Assembly (NCBI RefSeq): GCF_963664135.1
Contig: NZ_OY760905.1
Span: 2,940,736-3,004,735 of the forward strand
Direction of reading: 5' to 3'
DNA: 64,000 nucleotides
Source of the DNA: an uncultured Acetobacterium sp.
GTDB taxonomy: Bacteria > Bacillota > Clostridia > Eubacteriales > Eubacteriaceae
Shown: in pieces, positions 45,901-56,517 of the stretch
Layout of the letters: each line of letters opens with the position of its first letter
How positions within the stretch are numbered: the stretch's first letter is position 1
Notes under the pieces: generated by a model
Databases searched by the model: none
Seen by the model: only the letters and a program-made list of their open reading frames with translations
What the model was told of the DNA's origin: nothing
Translations under genes and position numbers: made by a program

Positions 45901-48900
45901 CTAATTTCCGCTAACCCGGGACAGATCCCGGTTATTTTCATCAAAAGCTGCCATTAAGGCGTCGTCGCCGGTAAGACCCTGAGCTTTAACCCGTTCCATA
46001 GCATCCAGCATGCGTTTATAATCTCGAGGTAAAACCTTGGTAAACTTTTTCGCATAGGTATCAAAGTCATCCAGAATTTTCTGAGCCAGCGCACTGTTAG
46101 TATAATCGCGGTGTTTCGTGATTAGATCTTTGAGTTCAGTCAGTTCAGCCGCATCGGTAATCTTAACCAGATCAACCATTTCAGCGTTGCAGCATTCAAT
46201 AAAGCTTTCATCCAGATCCAGAACATAGGCGACCCCACCGGACATCCCAGCGGCAAAGTTTCGTCCGGTTTTACCAAGAATGACAATTTTTCCACCAGTC
46301 ATATATTCACAACCGTGATCACCGACTGATTCAACCACTGCGGTAACCCCACTGTTTCTGACACAGAAACGTTCGCCAGCTGCTCCTCGGATGTATGCTT
46401 CACCCTGGGTTGCGCCGTAGAAGGCTACATTGCCAATGATGATATTGTCTTCAGGAACAAAGGTGGATTCTTTTGGTGGATAAATAACCATTTTTCCGCC
46501 GGATAAACCTTTTCCAAAGTAGTCATTGGCATCTCCCTCGAGTTTGATGGTAATCCCTTTAGGGATAAAGGCACCCAAACTCTGGCCGGAAGAACCGGTT
46601 AGATTAAGGGTAATGGTGTCTTCGGGTAAACCGGCTTCACCATAACGTTTGGTAACTTCATTACCAACGATGGTACCGACAACCCGGTTAACATTTTTGA
46701 TGGTGGTAGTGATATCAACTTTTTCAGCTTTTTCAAGGGCTGGTTGACACAGCTCCAGCAGTTCAGTGATATCCTTGGATTTTTCGATGTTATGGTTTTG
46801 TTCCATTTGGCAGTATAAACCGCCACCTTCAGGAACTTTTGGTTGATAAAGAATACTGGAGAAATCCAGGCCTTTTGTTTTCCAGTGATCAATGGCATCG
46901 TTCATTTCCAGTTTATCAGAACGGCCGACCATTTCATCAATGGTTCGGAAACCAAGTTCAGCCATGATTTCCCGGAGTTCCTGGGCAATAAACTTCATGA
47001 AATTAACAATGTGTCCCGGATCACCGGTAAACCGTGCGCGAAGTTTAGGGTTTTGGGTCGCAATCCCCACTGGACAGGTATCCAGATGGCAAACTCGCAT
47101 CATCACACAGCCAAGAATAACCAGCGGTGCAGTAGCGAATCCGTATTCTTCCGCACCCAGTAAGGTAGCAACAGCTAAATCCTTACCGGTTAACAGTTTC
47201 CCATCAGTTTCAACCTTAACTCGGGTTCGTAAATTATTGAGCACCAGGGTTTGATGGGTTTCGGCCAGACCCAGTTCCCAGGGCAGACCAGCATGACGGA
47301 TACTGGTTCGAGGTGAAGCTCCAGTCCCGCCGTCATAACCGCTGATCAGAATAACATCAGCCTTGGCTTTAGCAACGCCGGCGGCAATGGTGCCAACGCC
47401 GACTTCAGAAACCAGTTTGACATTAATTTTTGCTTCACGGTTGGCATTTTTTAAATCGTGGATCAGTTCGGCCAAATCCTCAATCGAATAAATATCATGG
47501 TGAGGCGGTGGAGAAATCAGTCCCACCCCTGGGGTAGAGAAACGTGTTTTGGCTACCCATGGATAAACTTTACGTCCCGGCAGCTGACCACCTTCACCTG
47601 GTTTTGCACCTTGAGCCATTTTGATCTGGATTTCTTTGGCACTGGACAAGTAATGGCTGGTGACACCAAAGCGTCCGGAAGCTACCTGTTTAATGGCACT
47701 GAGTCGTGAATCACCGTTGTGCAAGGGAATATGTCGTTCGGGATCTTCGCCACCTTCACCGGTATTGCTTTTTCCGCCAATTCGGTTCATGGCGATGGCC
47801 AGGCTTTCATGGGCTTCGCTGCTCAAAGAACCATAGGACATGGCACCAGTTTTAAAACGGGTACAAATACTTTCCACCGATTCAACCTCGTCAATGGAAA
47901 TTGGCTGAAGGTCTTTAAAGGTCATCATTCCTCTTAAGGTACAAGTACGTTGACTTTGTTCATTAATCAGGCTGGTATATTCCTGATAGGTTTGATAATC
48001 GGCATTGCGGCAGGCGGTCTGCAGTTTGTAAACTGCTTCGGGATTATACGTATGATACTCGCCATCAGCTCGCCATTGGAAATTTCCGCCGGATTCAAGG
48101 GAGTCTGCATCGGCAAATGGATTAGTATAGGCTTCGTCATGACGCATTTGCGATTCCCGGGCAATTTCATTGATGCCAATCCCTTCAATTCGGGATGGGG
48201 TTCGGGTAAAGTATTTTTCAATAACATCGGAATTAATCCCGACGGCTTCAAAAATCTGGGCACCATGATAACTTAAAATAGTCGAGATTCCCATTTTTGA
48301 CAGCACTTTAATAACGCCTTTGCTGACGGTTTTGATATAGGTTTTGACCGCTTTTTCATAAGCGACATCAGTTAATAGGCCTTTTTCAATCAGGTTTTCC
48401 ACGGTTTCAAAAGCTAGGTATGGATTGATCGCCGTTGCGCCATAACCGATTAAAACAGCAAAATGATGAACTTCTCGCGGTTCACCGGATTCGACAATCA
48501 AACTGACTCTGGTTCGGGTCAGGTTTTTGATTAAGTGATGATGTAGTCCTGAAATTGCCAGGGCCGAGGGAATTGGAACCATCTTTGCATCCACGCCGCG
48601 GTCTGAAAGAACAATAATGGTGTTACCATCGGCAATGGCTTTATCAGCAGCTGCAAAAAGAGCTTCCAGAGCTTTTTCCAGGCCATCACCACCGGTATTG
48701 CTTTCAAACAGGGTTGATAAGGTGATCGTTTTGATCAGTGGATCGCTGAGCTCTCTGATTTTTTCTAAATCTTCATTACTGAGAATGGGCATGTCCAGGC
48801 TGACCTGGTGGCAGCTTTGGGGTAATGGGTTAATCAGATTGCCTTCGCCGCCGAGATATACTTCAGTTCCGGTAATCAATTCTTCCCGGAGGGCATCAAT

Positions 48901-50490
48901 CGGCGGATTGGTTACCTGGGCAAACATTTGCTTGAAGTAATTAAAGAGCACCTGAGATTTGTCGGACAAGACTGCCAGGGGAATATCATTACCCATTGCG
49001 CCAATCGGATCGACACCGTCTTTGGCCATGGGGATGATCAGCGCTTTTAAATCTTCATAGGTATAGCCAAATGTTTTTTGACGCTGAACCAGGGTTTCTT
49101 TGTCAGCTGTTATTTTTGTTTTAGGTTCAGGAAGCATGTCCAGAGTGATATTATGTTCAGCAATCCATTTTGCATAAGGTTCTTGAGAAGCTACTGAATA
49201 TTTCAGGTCCTCATCATTGATAATTTCACCTTTTTCAGTATCAATCATCAGCATTCGACCCGGTTTTAACCGCTCTTTACAGAGAATGTTTTCTGGGGGA
49301 ATATCTAGCACGCCAACTTCAGAGGACAGAATAACCATATCGTCTTTGGTAACATAGTAACGGGAAGGTCTCAAACCATTTCGGTCAAGAACCGCTCCCA
49401 GACGGATACCGTCGGTGAATGCGATGGCAGCAGGACCATCCCAAGGTTCTAACATTCTGGAATGATAGTTATAAAAGGCTTTTTTCTCTGGACTCATGGT
49501 TTGATGTTTAGACCAGGGTTCCGGGATCATCATCATGGCGCTATGGGCCAGGGAACGTCCGGTTAAGCTCAAAAATTCAAAGGTATTGTCAAAGATTGAC
49601 GAGTCACTGCCATCGGTGTCAACAACCGGGAAGGTTTTTTCCAGTTCGTTGCCGAAAAGTGGGCTTTGCAGCATGGATTGACGGGCATACATCCAGTTGA
49701 CATTACCACGCAACGTGTTAATCTCACCATTATGGATGACATAACGATTCGGATGAGCTCTTTCCCAGCTAGGAAAGGTGTTGGTGCTGAAACGGGAATG
49801 AACCATGGCAATGGCAGTGGTTACATCCGGGTCCTGAAGATCCAGATAGAACTCACCAACCTGGTCTTCTGTCAGCATCCCTTTATAAACAACGGTTCGT
49901 GAAGAAAAGCTGGCCGCATAAAAAGAAAGTTTTTTCTTCTTGGTAAGTTTTTCGACCTGTTTTCGGATGGTGTAAAGCTTGCGTTCAAATTCCATGGCAT
50001 CTGTAATCGCCGGGTTTTTCTTTATAAATACCTGTTTGAGAAAAGGCATGCTTTCAACGGCGGTTTTTCCGAGATCACAGAGATCGACGGGAACATCACG
50101 CCAGCCAAGAAGTGTTTGCCCTTCTGCTTCGATGATATCGGCCAGTATTTTTTCGCACTGGCTTCTTTCGCCGGCATCAGTGGGCATAAATAGCATCCCC
50201 AAACCGTAATCACCAGGTTGAGGTAAAGAAAAACCTTCTTTAATCGCAGCTTTTTCTAAAAACTGGTGGGGGATCTGAATTAGGATCCCGGCGCCATCAC
50301 CGGTATTTTGTTCAGAACCTCGTCCGCCACGGTGCTGTAAGTTGACAAGTGTCGTTAAAGCCTGTTGGACGATATCGTGGGATTTCTTTCCTTTAATATG
50401 TACAATGGCTCCGATGCCACAGGCATCATGTTCGAAAGCAGGATCGTAGAGTCCCTGCTTTGGTGGTAAATTAGTGTGTTTCATACGCAT
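45901..50490 (-). CDS. gltB: Glutamate synthase large subunit
   Basis: 1529 residues from the ATG at 50490, chosen because GAGGAAGG lies 5 bases upstream; a frame continues to 50559 without a ribosome site. The catalytic Cys24 ([12 protein letters not shown]) becomes residue 1 after removal of a short propeptide. An N-terminal class II glutamine amidotransferase domain runs to about residue 430, followed by a central domain, the FMN-binding synthase domain with [14 protein letters not shown] and [15 protein letters not shown], the [3Fe-4S] cysteines in [17 protein letters not shown], and a C-terminal beta-helix with repeated Gly-rich turns. It channels ammonia from glutamine to 2-oxoglutarate. 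Confidence 0.96.
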   Translation of the reverse strand: MRMKHTNLPPKQGLYDPAFEHDACGIGAIVHIKGKKSHDIVQQALTTLVNLQHRGGRGSEQNTGDGAGILIQIPHQFLEKAAIKEGFSLPQPGDYGLGMLFMPTDAGERSQCEKILADIIEAEGQTLLGWRDVPVDLCDLGKTAVESMPFLKQVFIKKNPAITDAMEFERKLYTIRKQVEKLTKKKKLSFYAASFSSRTVVYKGMLTEDQVGEFYLDLQDPDVTTAIAMVHSRFSTNTFPSWERAHPNRYVIHNGEINTLRGNVNWMYARQSMLQSPLFGNELEKTFPVVDTDGSDSSIFDNTFEFLSLTGRSLAHSAMMMIPEPWSKHQTMSPEKKAFYNYHSRMLEPWDGPAAIAFTDGIRLGAVLDRNGLRPSRYYVTKDDMVILSSEVGVLDIPPENILCKERLKPGRMLMIDTEKGEIINDEDLKYSVASQEPYAKWIAEHNITLDMLPEPKTKITADKETLVQRQKTFGYTYEDLKALIIPMAKDGVDPIGAMGNDIPLAVLSDKSQVLFNYFKQMFAQVTNPPIDALREELITGTEVYLGGEGNLINPLPQSCHQVSLDMPILSNEDLEKIRELSDPLIKTITLSTLFESNTGGDGLEKALEALFAAADKAIADGNTIIVLSDRGVDAKMVPIPSALAISGLHHHLIKNLTRTRVSLIVESGEPREVHHFAVLIGYGATAINPYLAFETVENLIEKGLLTDVAYEKAVKTYIKTVSKGVIKVLSKMGISTILSYHGAQIFEAVGINSDVIEKYFTRTPSRIEGIGINEIARESQMRHDEAYTNPFADADSLESGGNFQWRADGEYHTYNPEAVYKLQTACRNADYQTYQEYTSLINEQSQRTCTLRGMMTFKDLQPISIDEVESVESICTRFKTGAMSYGSLSSEAHESLAIAMNRIGGKSNTGEGGEDPERHIPLHNGDSRLSAIKQVASGRFGVTSHYLSSAKEIQIKMAQGAKPGEGGQLPGRKVYPWVAKTRFSTPGVGLISPPPHHDIYSIEDLAELIHDLKNANREAKINVKLVSEVGVGTIAAGVAKAKADVILISGYDGGTGASPRTSIRHAGLPWELGLAETHQTLVLNNLRTRVKVETDGKLLTGKDLAVATLLGAEEYGFATAPLVILGCVMMRVCHLDTCPVGIATQNPKLRARFTGDPGHIVNFMKFIAQELREIMAELGFRTIDEMVGRSDKLEMNDAIDHWKTKGLDFSSILYQPKVPEGGGLYCQMEQNHNIEKSKDITELLELCQPALEKAEKVDITTTIKNVNRVVGTIVGNEVTKRYGEAGLPEDTITLNLTGSSGQSLGAFIPKGITIKLEGDANDYFGKGLSGGKMVIYPPKESTFVPEDNIIIGNVAFYGATQGEAYIRGAAGERFCVRNSGVTAVVESVGDHGCEYMTGGKIVILGKTGRNFAAGMSGGVAYVLDLDESFIECCNAEMVDLVKITDAAELTELKDLITKHRDYTNSALAQKILDDFDTYAKKFTKVLPRDYKRMLDAMERVKAQGLTGDDALMAAFDENNRDLSRVSGN

Positions 50491-50994
50491 TTTAACCTTC
50501 CTCAGAAAAATCTTTTTAGTAATGAACAGAATACTATTGTCCCATTGATAATTCAACAATTATTATTCATGTTTTGTGAGTAAATTTTTTTATTTTAATG
50601 TACTGTACGATAATAAAACATCATGGAAAATGTCCATAAAAAATAACGGAATTCACCTAATTATAAAGAATAATATACAGTTTTATAATTATACTATAAA
50701 CTTAGATAATAATCACAAAAATTTCTACATATTATTCAATTTTATGGGATATTTTCCGTTTGTATTTGACAATTAAAAGCAATCAGTGTTTTTAATTGGC
50801 GTTCAGTTGTATGCGAAAACTGCACAGTTAAAGCTTGTATTCGATTACATTAATCGTTGAACGGAGATCAACGATTAATAACTTTGTGACGAATGTTTTT
50901 TTAAGATATCAGCTCAAAAAAATAGCTCTATCCCAAATTAGAACGGATCAAGTTTTAATTTGGGATAGAGCCGATTCATTAAATTAACTTAAGG
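50491..50994. other. Intergenic region between gltB and the methyltransferase gene, 504 bases
   Basis: It contains the gltB upstream region and the terminator at 50925-50971. A very AT-rich 66-codon frame on the plus strand (50576-50776) is not convincing as a gene. No regulatory RNA recognised. Confidence 0.5.
50925..50971 (-). terminator. Terminator of the corrinoid/methyltransferase operon
   Basis: Exact 16-bp arms at 50925-50940 and 50956-50971; on the minus strand the stem is followed by TATTTTTTTGAG. Confidence 0.85.
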
Positions 50995-51978
50995 CTAAAA
51001 CATTTCTTTGCTGAGTTGGTCGATGACGTCGCTGGTTGCTTCGTAAACGCCGGGGAATGAGCTGATGTTCAAACCTTGACTTAAATTTGGAATAAAATAT
51101 AACTTGCCACATTCTGCACAGGCTTTTTTTGCATCTTTATAAATCAGTTCGCGGGTCCAGCCAGGGAAATCAACCCGGCCGCTGTCGATGTCACCCATAA
51201 ATGTGATTTGTCCACCGTATTTTTTGATGAGCTCAGGGACATTATTTGTAGTCATAACGCCCTGCCAGATATCAATACCCATTTCGATCATTTCCGGAAC
51301 TAACGTTGCAGCATAGGAGTCACTGTGGTGAACAATTAGTTCAACGCCATTGGCTTTCCAGTAGCCGTAGACTTTCTTGTAAGCGGGTAGAATAAATTCG
51401 TCAAACATTGCGGGCGAGATGAATGTGGAAATTTGGCTGCCCCAATCGTCATGATGAAACAGTGCGTCGGGGTGAATGTGTTCAATACATTCTTTGGCAT
51501 AAGCCAGTTCATACTCGACGACGTAATCAATCAGTTCTTTCATCGCTTCAGGTTCTTCATATAAGGCCATCAGGGAATCTTCCATACTCATGAGATGATG
51601 GGTCATTTCAAAAATTCCAGGGGCACAAAAAGCGGTGACAAACTTGTCGTTACGATCCACGGAATTTGCATGAGCTACTGCTGCTGCCCACTCTTCATCA
51701 GTATAGAAAACAGAGGGCGCCTTGACGGATTCTTTCCAATTGGTGATATCTTTTAGAACCTTGTGCTCATCGTCATGCATCGGAAAAGAGCCGATCTGAT
51801 CAGCTGGCCAATCGAAGGTGATACCCCACTTGTTTTTGACTCTGGTGCCTGGAGCTGGTGCCAGCGGAAGATCCATTGGCGCTTCTAAAATTATTTCCAT
51901 AAATTCATACTGATTGACAAAGCGATCGGGATTTCCGCCCTTCATGACTTCCATTAAATTCTGTCGTTTAGTTAACAT
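50995..51978 (-). CDS. UroD-superfamily corrinoid methyltransferase (with corrinoid protein)
   Basis: 327 residues, AGGAGG 7 bases before the ATG. UroD/MtaA-like barrel: GGNPDRFVNQYEF, FCAPGIFEMTHHLMSMED, LFHHDDWGSQISTF, ELIVHHSDSYAATLVP, IDIWQGVMTTNNVPELIKKY and FMGDIDSGRVDFPG. It lies 105 bases after a corrinoid protein gene in one operon, so it should transfer a methyl group to or from that corrinoid. Methyltransferase I of acetogen O-demethylases is one possibility; a methyltransferase II role is the other. The substrate cannot be told. Nearly the same protein is encoded at 35513. Confidence 0.87.
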   Translation of the reverse strand: MLTKRQNLMEVMKGGNPDRFVNQYEFMEIILEAPMDLPLAPAPGTRVKNKWGITFDWPADQIGSFPMHDDEHKVLKDITNWKESVKAPSVFYTDEEWAAAVAHANSVDRNDKFVTAFCAPGIFEMTHHLMSMEDSLMALYEEPEAMKELIDYVVEYELAYAKECIEHIHPDALFHHDDWGSQISTFISPAMFDEFILPAYKKVYGYWKANGVELIVHHSDSYAATLVPEMIEMGIDIWQGVMTTNNVPELIKKYGGQITFMGDIDSGRVDFPGWTRELIYKDAKKACAECGKLYFIPNLSQGLNISSFPGVYEATSDVIDQLSKEMF

Positions 51979-52083
51979 TGTAATACCTCCTAAAATTTTG
52001 GCTGTTTATTTTTATTTTTCAGATCTTTGTTTCGTCGTTGAATCTGGCTTATAAAAAAATGTTTATATGGATCAGGAGAATTG

Positions 52084-52713
52084 TTAAGCAGTTGCCAGTT
52101 CTTTTGCTTTAACTGCCGCACTACCGGCATCTGGTGCATATCCGTCAGCGCCAACTTCAGTTGCATATTCCGGTGTAACCGGTGCGCCACCAACAATCAC
52201 TTTCATGTCTGGGTACGCAGCTTTCACAGTTGCAACTGCTTCTTTTAACGCCGGCATGGTAGTGGTCAGAAGTCCGGAGCAGGCAACCAGTTTGACATTG
52301 CTATTATCTTTTATCGCTTTGACAAAAGTATCCGCGGGCACATCAACGCCAAGGTCAACCATATCAAAGCCAGCACTTTCGATCATCATCGAAACGAGGT
52401 TTTTTCCGATGTCGTGAAGATCGCCGGCAACGGTTCCGATAATGCAGGTTCCCAGAGAGGTTGAGCCATCACCAGCCATCAATGGTTTTAGGACTTCAAC
52501 TCCTTTTGACATCGCTTTAGCGGCGATGAGCATTTCTGGTACGAAGATTTCTCCGGATGAGAATTTATCACCGACAACACTCATTGAATCGACCATGGCC
52601 TGGAGAATTTCTGATGGTGCACTACCCTCATCCAATGCTTCCTGTACCAGTCCGGGTACCAATTTTGATTTTCCAGCCTCAACCTTTGCTTTAACTTCTT
52701 CAATTTTTGACAT
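52084..52713 (-). CDS. Corrinoid (B12-binding) methyl-carrier protein
   Basis: 209 residues, normal for MtaC/MtbC/MttC-type proteins. Residues 1-85 form the helical cap domain (B12-binding_2). Residues 90-205 form the Rossmann-like cobalamin domain with the base-off motif D98-x-H100-x-x-G103 in GDLHDIGKN, CSGLLTTTMPALKE and VIVGGAPVTPEYA. His100 would be the lower cobalt ligand. It shuttles a methyl group as methyl-Co(III) between two methyltransferases. AGGAGG precedes the ATG. The operon continues with the UroD-type methyltransferase, and a TetR regulator gene lies directly upstream. Confidence 0.95.
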   Translation of the reverse strand: MSKIEEVKAKVEAGKSKLVPGLVQEALDEGSAPSEILQAMVDSMSVVGDKFSSGEIFVPEMLIAAKAMSKGVEVLKPLMAGDGSTSLGTCIIGTVAGDLHDIGKNLVSMMIESAGFDMVDLGVDVPADTFVKAIKDNSNVKLVACSGLLTTTMPALKEAVATVKAAYPDMKVIVGGAPVTPEYATEVGADGYAPDAGSAAVKAKELATA

Positions 52714-52882
52714 GTTTTTTCCTCCTATTTAATGTTTTTTATTGATGATTGCGAAATGTTATCACCCGTTCACGGCTTATGAATTTTGCCATTTCCAGTA
52801 GGCGATATCGTTTAAGTTTGTTATCCATAAGTTTGTACATTCTGATTGTGGTGTGTGTTTATTTTGATGGGACATTCAATAC

Positions 52883-52894
52883 TGCTTGCAAGCA
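52883..52894. promoter_or_regulatory. Perfect palindrome TGCTTGCAAGCA at the operon start
   Basis: It lies just downstream of the predicted -10 element, over the transcription start, where a repressor would block RNA polymerase. The neighbouring TetR-family gene is the obvious candidate regulator. Confidence 0.5.
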
Positions 52895-52899
52895 ATTTA

Positions 52900-52928
52900 A
52901 ATATAAACGATAGCAGGCAAAAAGTCAA
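52900..52928 (-). promoter_or_regulatory. Promoter of the corrinoid/methyltransferase operon
   Basis: On the minus strand TTGACT (52923-52928), a 17-base spacer and TATATT (52900-52905). Confidence 0.6.
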
Positions 52929-53007
52929 TGAGTTTCGTAAAATGAATATAAAAGACTAAAATAATGTTAAAGAAAACGATTAAGTAACACGTAAAATAAA
53001 AAAAGAG

Positions 53008-53045
53008 AAGATGATACTATTGTTCGCAAACAATAGTATCATCTT
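53008..53045 (-). terminator. Terminator overlapping the tetR stop codon
   Basis: AAGATGATACTATTGTT (53008-53024) pairs with AACAATAGTATCATCTT (53029-53045); on the minus strand it is followed by CTCTTTTTTTATT. The last codons and stop of the tetR gene lie inside the stem. Confidence 0.8.
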
Positions 53046-53709
53046 CAATATATAAATAATTTTTAACTGTTTTTAATTGTGGGTAGTCGTCAAGTAATCG
53101 ATCAGTGGTGCATTTAGCAGAGCTGATCAGTGATTTAAGAAGTAGGTTATTATAGTTAATTTTCAAAGAATATAACATTTGATTGATGCACAGATCAAAG
53201 AGTTCCTCTTTAGTGAGGATAATTTCTTTTTCAAATTGCTTCATCGTGAGCGCTCTGATAACTCCAAAAGATGCAGTTACTGCGCAATCACAGAGAAGTT
53301 CTTTTTCAGATGCGTTAATTTGATCATTATGGTTAACCAGCGTTTTATAAAGCTCAAAGAGGTTCCCATCTCTGGTCGCTTTTTCAAGCAGATCGAACTT
53401 GTTCATCTCGTAAATAAATCGATCATAGTGAGCATCAATTTCGGCTAATTTAAAATGTAATTTAAAAAAAGTTATCAATTGCAACAGTTCATCATCAGTA
53501 GGAAGATATCTAAGTAGATGAGAATAGAGTGTTTCATAGTTATTATTGAGCATATCGCTGGCAATGATGTCTTTTGTCTTAAAATAATAGGTTACTAAAC
53601 CCAGATTGACACCAGCTTCTTTGGCAATTAAAGTATTTGGCGTATTTTCATAACCATTTTCCAGGTAGAGGCGCTTGGCCGTATTGTATATTTTGTCTCT
53701 TGTATTCAT
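53017..53709 (-). CDS. TetR-family regulator upstream of corrinoid operon
   Basis: 230 residues from the ATG at 53709 (GAGG 11 bases upstream; the longer frame to 53772 adds an implausible hydrophobic stretch). The N-terminal TetR HTH is KIYNTAKRLYLENGYENTPN then LIAKEAGVNLGLVTYYFKTK. The rest is helical ligand-binding domain. It lies upstream of the corrinoid protein/methyltransferase operon on the same strand, and separate promoters lie before each. Palindromes at 52883-52894 and 53796-53816 are candidate operators. The ligand may be the methylated substrate (inference). Confidence 0.87.
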   Translation of the reverse strand: MNTRDKIYNTAKRLYLENGYENTPNTLIAKEAGVNLGLVTYYFKTKDIIASDMLNNNYETLYSHLLRYLPTDDELLQLITFFKLHFKLAEIDAHYDRFIYEMNKFDLLEKATRDGNLFELYKTLVNHNDQINASEKELLCDCAVTASFGVIRALTMKQFEKEIILTKEELFDLCINQMLYSLKINYNNLLLKSLISSAKCTTDRLLDDYPQLKTVKNYLYIEDDTIVCEQ

Positions 53710-53795
53710 GATCAGGTTATCCTCATTCTCTTTTTTATAGTATAATAGCACAAAAAATAAAAGAACGTCCATGTTTAAAATAAAATAGCCATATA

Positions 53796-53816
53796 CAAGG
53801 AGTAATTGTTTCCTTG
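53796..53816. promoter_or_regulatory. Inverted repeat upstream of the tetR gene
   Basis: CAAGGA (53796-53801) and TCCTTG (53811-53816) flank 9 bases about 87 bases before the tetR ATG. A possible autoregulatory site, though it does not share sequence with the palindrome at 52883. Confidence 0.3.
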
Positions 53817-53888
53817 ATAACGTAAAAAAATCTGCATTAGAATAACGCAGATTAATGATTGGAAAAATGATTGCTTTAATTCGTTAAT

Positions 53889-54392
53889 TTAGACAGTCGC
53901 TGATTTTTTATCATCAGATAGTTCGGTGGGTATTTCAGTTTCGGAAATTTCAGCAGTGTTTTGATCGGTAGTGGATAAGAGTGAATCAGCTGCTTCTAAA
54001 GCTTCAGTACTGTCAGCTTCTTCAATAACATTGACAGACAAAGATGTGAGATTAATTTCATCAACAATTGGTTGATTTAAGAGAACGGGCTGATCAATGA
54101 AATGAGAAACCTTTTTGAAAATTAAACCCATACAGAATAAAATCAGTGATACGCCACCATAGAGACCAATTGCCTGAAATACAACTGGCAATAACTGCGT
54201 TGGTGGCATTTGGGCAACAACTTCAGCGGAATCATAACCTTGGGCCACGTACTGAGCGATGGTCTGGTTATAAAGGATGATATTATTGACTAATAATGCG
54301 ATACCCATAACAGCGACAATGGAACCGCCAATATAAAGAACGAGGGATATTTTATTTTTTTTACTTTGAGTCGAATTGTTTTCTGTTTGCAT
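53889..54392 (-). CDS. Two-helix membrane protein of unknown function
   Basis: 167 residues from the ATG at 54392. Two membrane helices (about 17-39 and 70-92) are separated by a loop containing NQTIAQYVAQGYDSAEVV, and a long acidic C-terminal tail is rich in Ser, Thr, Glu and Asp. By topology the loop is outside and both ends inside. No family recognised. The longer frame to 54425 has a weaker start. It stands alone between a tetR gene and a divergent lipoprotein gene. Confidence 0.65.
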   Translation of the reverse strand: MQTENNSTQSKKNKISLVLYIGGSIVAVMGIALLVNNIILYNQTIAQYVAQGYDSAEVVAQMPPTQLLPVVFQAIGLYGGVSLILFCMGLIFKKVSHFIDQPVLLNQPIVDEINLTSLSVNVIEEADSTEALEAADSLLSTTDQNTAEISETEIPTELSDDKKSATV

Positions 54393-54737
54393 AATAGATA
54401 TACTCCGTTTCTGCCGATTTGGCAATTGATTGATACAAATTTTAATGAAAAGTATACGTTGTGGCCATCAACAAATAAAGTTTACCAGCTGAAACCTGAT
54501 AATTACCTTAATATTAAGACTTTTTAAGATTTTATTTTAATTTTATCGGTTGAAAGATAATCTGCGAAGTTTAACATAACAACTTAATAGCTGTTAGCTA
54601 CTGTGGAAATTGATTGCATTTCACTGTAAATTTAAATGGCATCAGAACCGAAATGATAGTACAATAAATTATCGGGTAATAAAATTAGAGCAATCGGTTT
54701 GAAAATAATTATTAAAAGGAATGAGGAGGATTAGCGG
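54393..54737. other. Divergent intergenic region, 345 bases
   Basis: AT-rich; presumably the promoters of the membrane protein and the lipoprotein. Nothing specific seen beyond the GAGGAGG ribosome site before 54738. Confidence 0.5.
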
Positions 54738-55310
54738 ATGAAAAAAACAAAATTACTTTCGATGGTTATCATTAGTCTATTATTAGTTTTGACTGTAGCA
54801 GGTTGTGGTGCAAACAATGGGGAAATCAGTTCCGGGAGTCAAAGCAGTGGATCAGAAGATACTGTTTTTGAATTTTATGACAAGGTTCAGCTAGACCAGA
54901 CAAAAGCGCAGGTCGATGCCGAATTGGGAGTGACCCCAACCGAAAGCACCCAAATGGAAAATATCTTTGTGTATGTCAATGAGGATACGGGTTTTGGGGT
55001 GAGTGTCATGTTCAATGAAAATGAACTGGCAACCAGTAAAACTTTGTTTTATCCAAATGCTGAGGATCTGGCGTTTTTAACTCCGAAAGCGGTAACTCAG
55101 GAACAGGCAGACAGTATTCCAGATGGCGCCACATATGATCAAATAAAAACTATTTTGGGCGAAGATGGAATCGAAACCAGTGCCACCCAGATTCCGTTTA
55201 ATGATAATAAGGTAAGTTATATAAGAATATGGGCGAATAAAGATGGATCCATGCTTCAGGCAGTCTTCTTAACCGATGGTACGACGAACAACGTGATGTT
55301 TTTTGATTAA
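54738..55310 (+). CDS. Lipoprotein with two BamE/BLIP-like modules
   Basis: 190 residues. The lipoprotein signal peptide ends in TVAGCG (lipid-modified Cys at 24). A Ser/Gly-rich linker follows, then two modules of about 70 residues (VQLDQTKAQVDAELG and SIPDGATYDQIKTILGED), each resembling the helical start of BamE or DUF3862-like folds. It is probably anchored to the outer face of the membrane. No enzymatic motif. A GAGGAGG site precedes the ATG and a terminator follows. Confidence 0.75.
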   Translation: MKKTKLLSMVIISLLLVLTVAGCGANNGEISSGSQSSGSEDTVFEFYDKVQLDQTKAQVDAELGVTPTESTQMENIFVYVNEDTGFGVSVMFNENELATSKTLFYPNAEDLAFLTPKAVTQEQADSIPDGATYDQIKTILGEDGIETSATQIPFNDNKVSYIRIWANKDGSMLQAVFLTDGTTNNVMFFD

Positions 55311-55320
55311 ATAGAAACCG

Positions 55321-55362
55321 AATTGTCTCAATTTGCCTTTTGGCAGATTGAGACAATTTTTG
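55321..55362 (+). terminator. Hairpin terminator after the lipoprotein gene
   Basis: Arms at 55321-55337 and 55342-55358 pair with one mismatch, followed by TTTTTG-like sequence. Confidence 0.8.
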
Positions 55363-55453
55363 ATAGCACCGTTACTATTGCATCTTTTGATATTTGTTGA
55401 TATAGTAAAAAAAATAAATTATGGTGAAATGATAAAATCTGAGGAGCTGGAAA

Positions 55454-56500
55454 ATGATAACGATAAGCGCGACAATCATATTAGTTTTAGTCATTTTAAT
55501 TGGGCTTGTTTTTGCATTGACGAATGGCCTTCATGATGCCAGCTCAGTGGTGGCAACCTTTATCAATTGCGGAGCGGCCAGTCCTAAACAAGCCATCGCC
55601 GTGGCATCTTGCTTTGGTTTGGTGGGGGCGGTAATTGGCGGGAACCTGGTAGCCGATGCTATATCTGGGTTAATTGATCTGCCAACCGATACGGCTTTGC
55701 TAAGCATCCTTTTCGCGGCCGTTTTTGGAGCCACCTTATGGAATTTAATTACCTGGAAATTAGGGTTGCCTTCCAGTTCTACCCATGCACTAATTGGTGG
55801 GATCATTGGCGCTGTGATCGTATCATCTGGTTATCAACATATTTTATGGGGGTGGTCGGAATTGATTGGCGAGAATCACCAAATCACCGGGATTGTAAAA
55901 GTGATCATGGCCTTATTTTTATCGCCGTTTATCGGTTTTATAATTGCGTTCTTTCTGGAAAAAATGACGAAACTACTGTTGCGAAATGCCAAGGTTTCCA
56001 TTAATGGTAAGATTAATAAAATACAGTGGTTGATCGTGGCGGGTCTTTCTTATAGCCATGGCTCCAATGATACCCAAAAAATTATCGGGCTATTCACATT
56101 GGCGTTGGCAGCCTGGAGTGGAACGGCTGTCTATGCGGCCCCGCTGTGGGTCCGGGGGAGTGGCGGAATTGTGATGTTTATAGGTACCTTGTTGGGGGGG
56201 TGGAGCATCATGAAGACCTTAGGTCGAGGCATTTTTGATATTAAACCACTGAATAGTTTAAATTCTCAATTGGCCTCGGTGAGTTCGATTTTGGGAGCTA
56301 ACCTTGTTGGGGCACCGGTTTCGACAACCCATGTTGTTGTCGGCGGGATTATGGGTGTTGGTGCCGGCGATGAATATAAAATGGTCCATTGGGGAATTGT
56401 CAAAGAAATTTTGGTGGCGTGGTGCATCACCATTCCGATATCCGCTTTGGTTTCCGCCTTGATCTATACCATAACAACGATTATTTTTAAGGTGATTTAG
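55454..56500 (+). CDS. pit: Pit-family inorganic phosphate transporter
   Basis: 348 residues, about ten membrane helices. The two family signatures are present: FALTNGLHDASSVVATFI near the N-terminus and the inverted-repeat equivalent SYSHGSNDTQKIIG in the middle, with GAPVSTTHVVVGGI towards the end. It imports phosphate with a cation (H+ or Na+); sulfate and other anions are possible in related proteins. The next gene, 17 bases on, is a DUF47/PhoU-like protein, the usual partner of Pit transporters. The ATG follows a GAGGAG site. Confidence 0.92.
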   Translation: MITISATIILVLVILIGLVFALTNGLHDASSVVATFINCGAASPKQAIAVASCFGLVGAVIGGNLVADAISGLIDLPTDTALLSILFAAVFGATLWNLITWKLGLPSSSTHALIGGIIGAVIVSSGYQHILWGWSELIGENHQITGIVKVIMALFLSPFIGFIIAFFLEKMTKLLLRNAKVSINGKINKIQWLIVAGLSYSHGSNDTQKIIGLFTLALAAWSGTAVYAAPLWVRGSGGIVMFIGTLLGGWSIMKTLGRGIFDIKPLNSLNSQLASVSSILGANLVGAPVSTTHVVVGGIMGVGAGDEYKMVHWGIVKEILVAWCITIPISALVSALIYTITTIIFKVI

Positions 56501-56517
56501 AAAGAGAGAAAAGTGAA

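Larger units (their letters stand above)
52714..53016. other. Intergenic region with promoter and operator, 303 bases
   Basis: From the right it holds the tail of the tetR terminator, the corrinoid-operon promoter, a 12-bp palindrome at the predicted transcript start, then a leader of about 170 bases before the corrinoid gene. The leader is AT-rich with no recognised riboswitch. Confidence 0.5.

Noticed and set aside
46843..50209. Several open frames on the plus strand opposite gltB
   Set aside because: Shadows of the gltB codon pattern; no ribosome sites and no recognisable motifs.
50576..50776. 66-codon open frame on the plus strand upstream of gltB
   Set aside because: Extremely AT-rich Asn/Ile/Phe/Lys product typical of chance frames in intergenic DNA, no ribosome site, antisense to the gltB leader.
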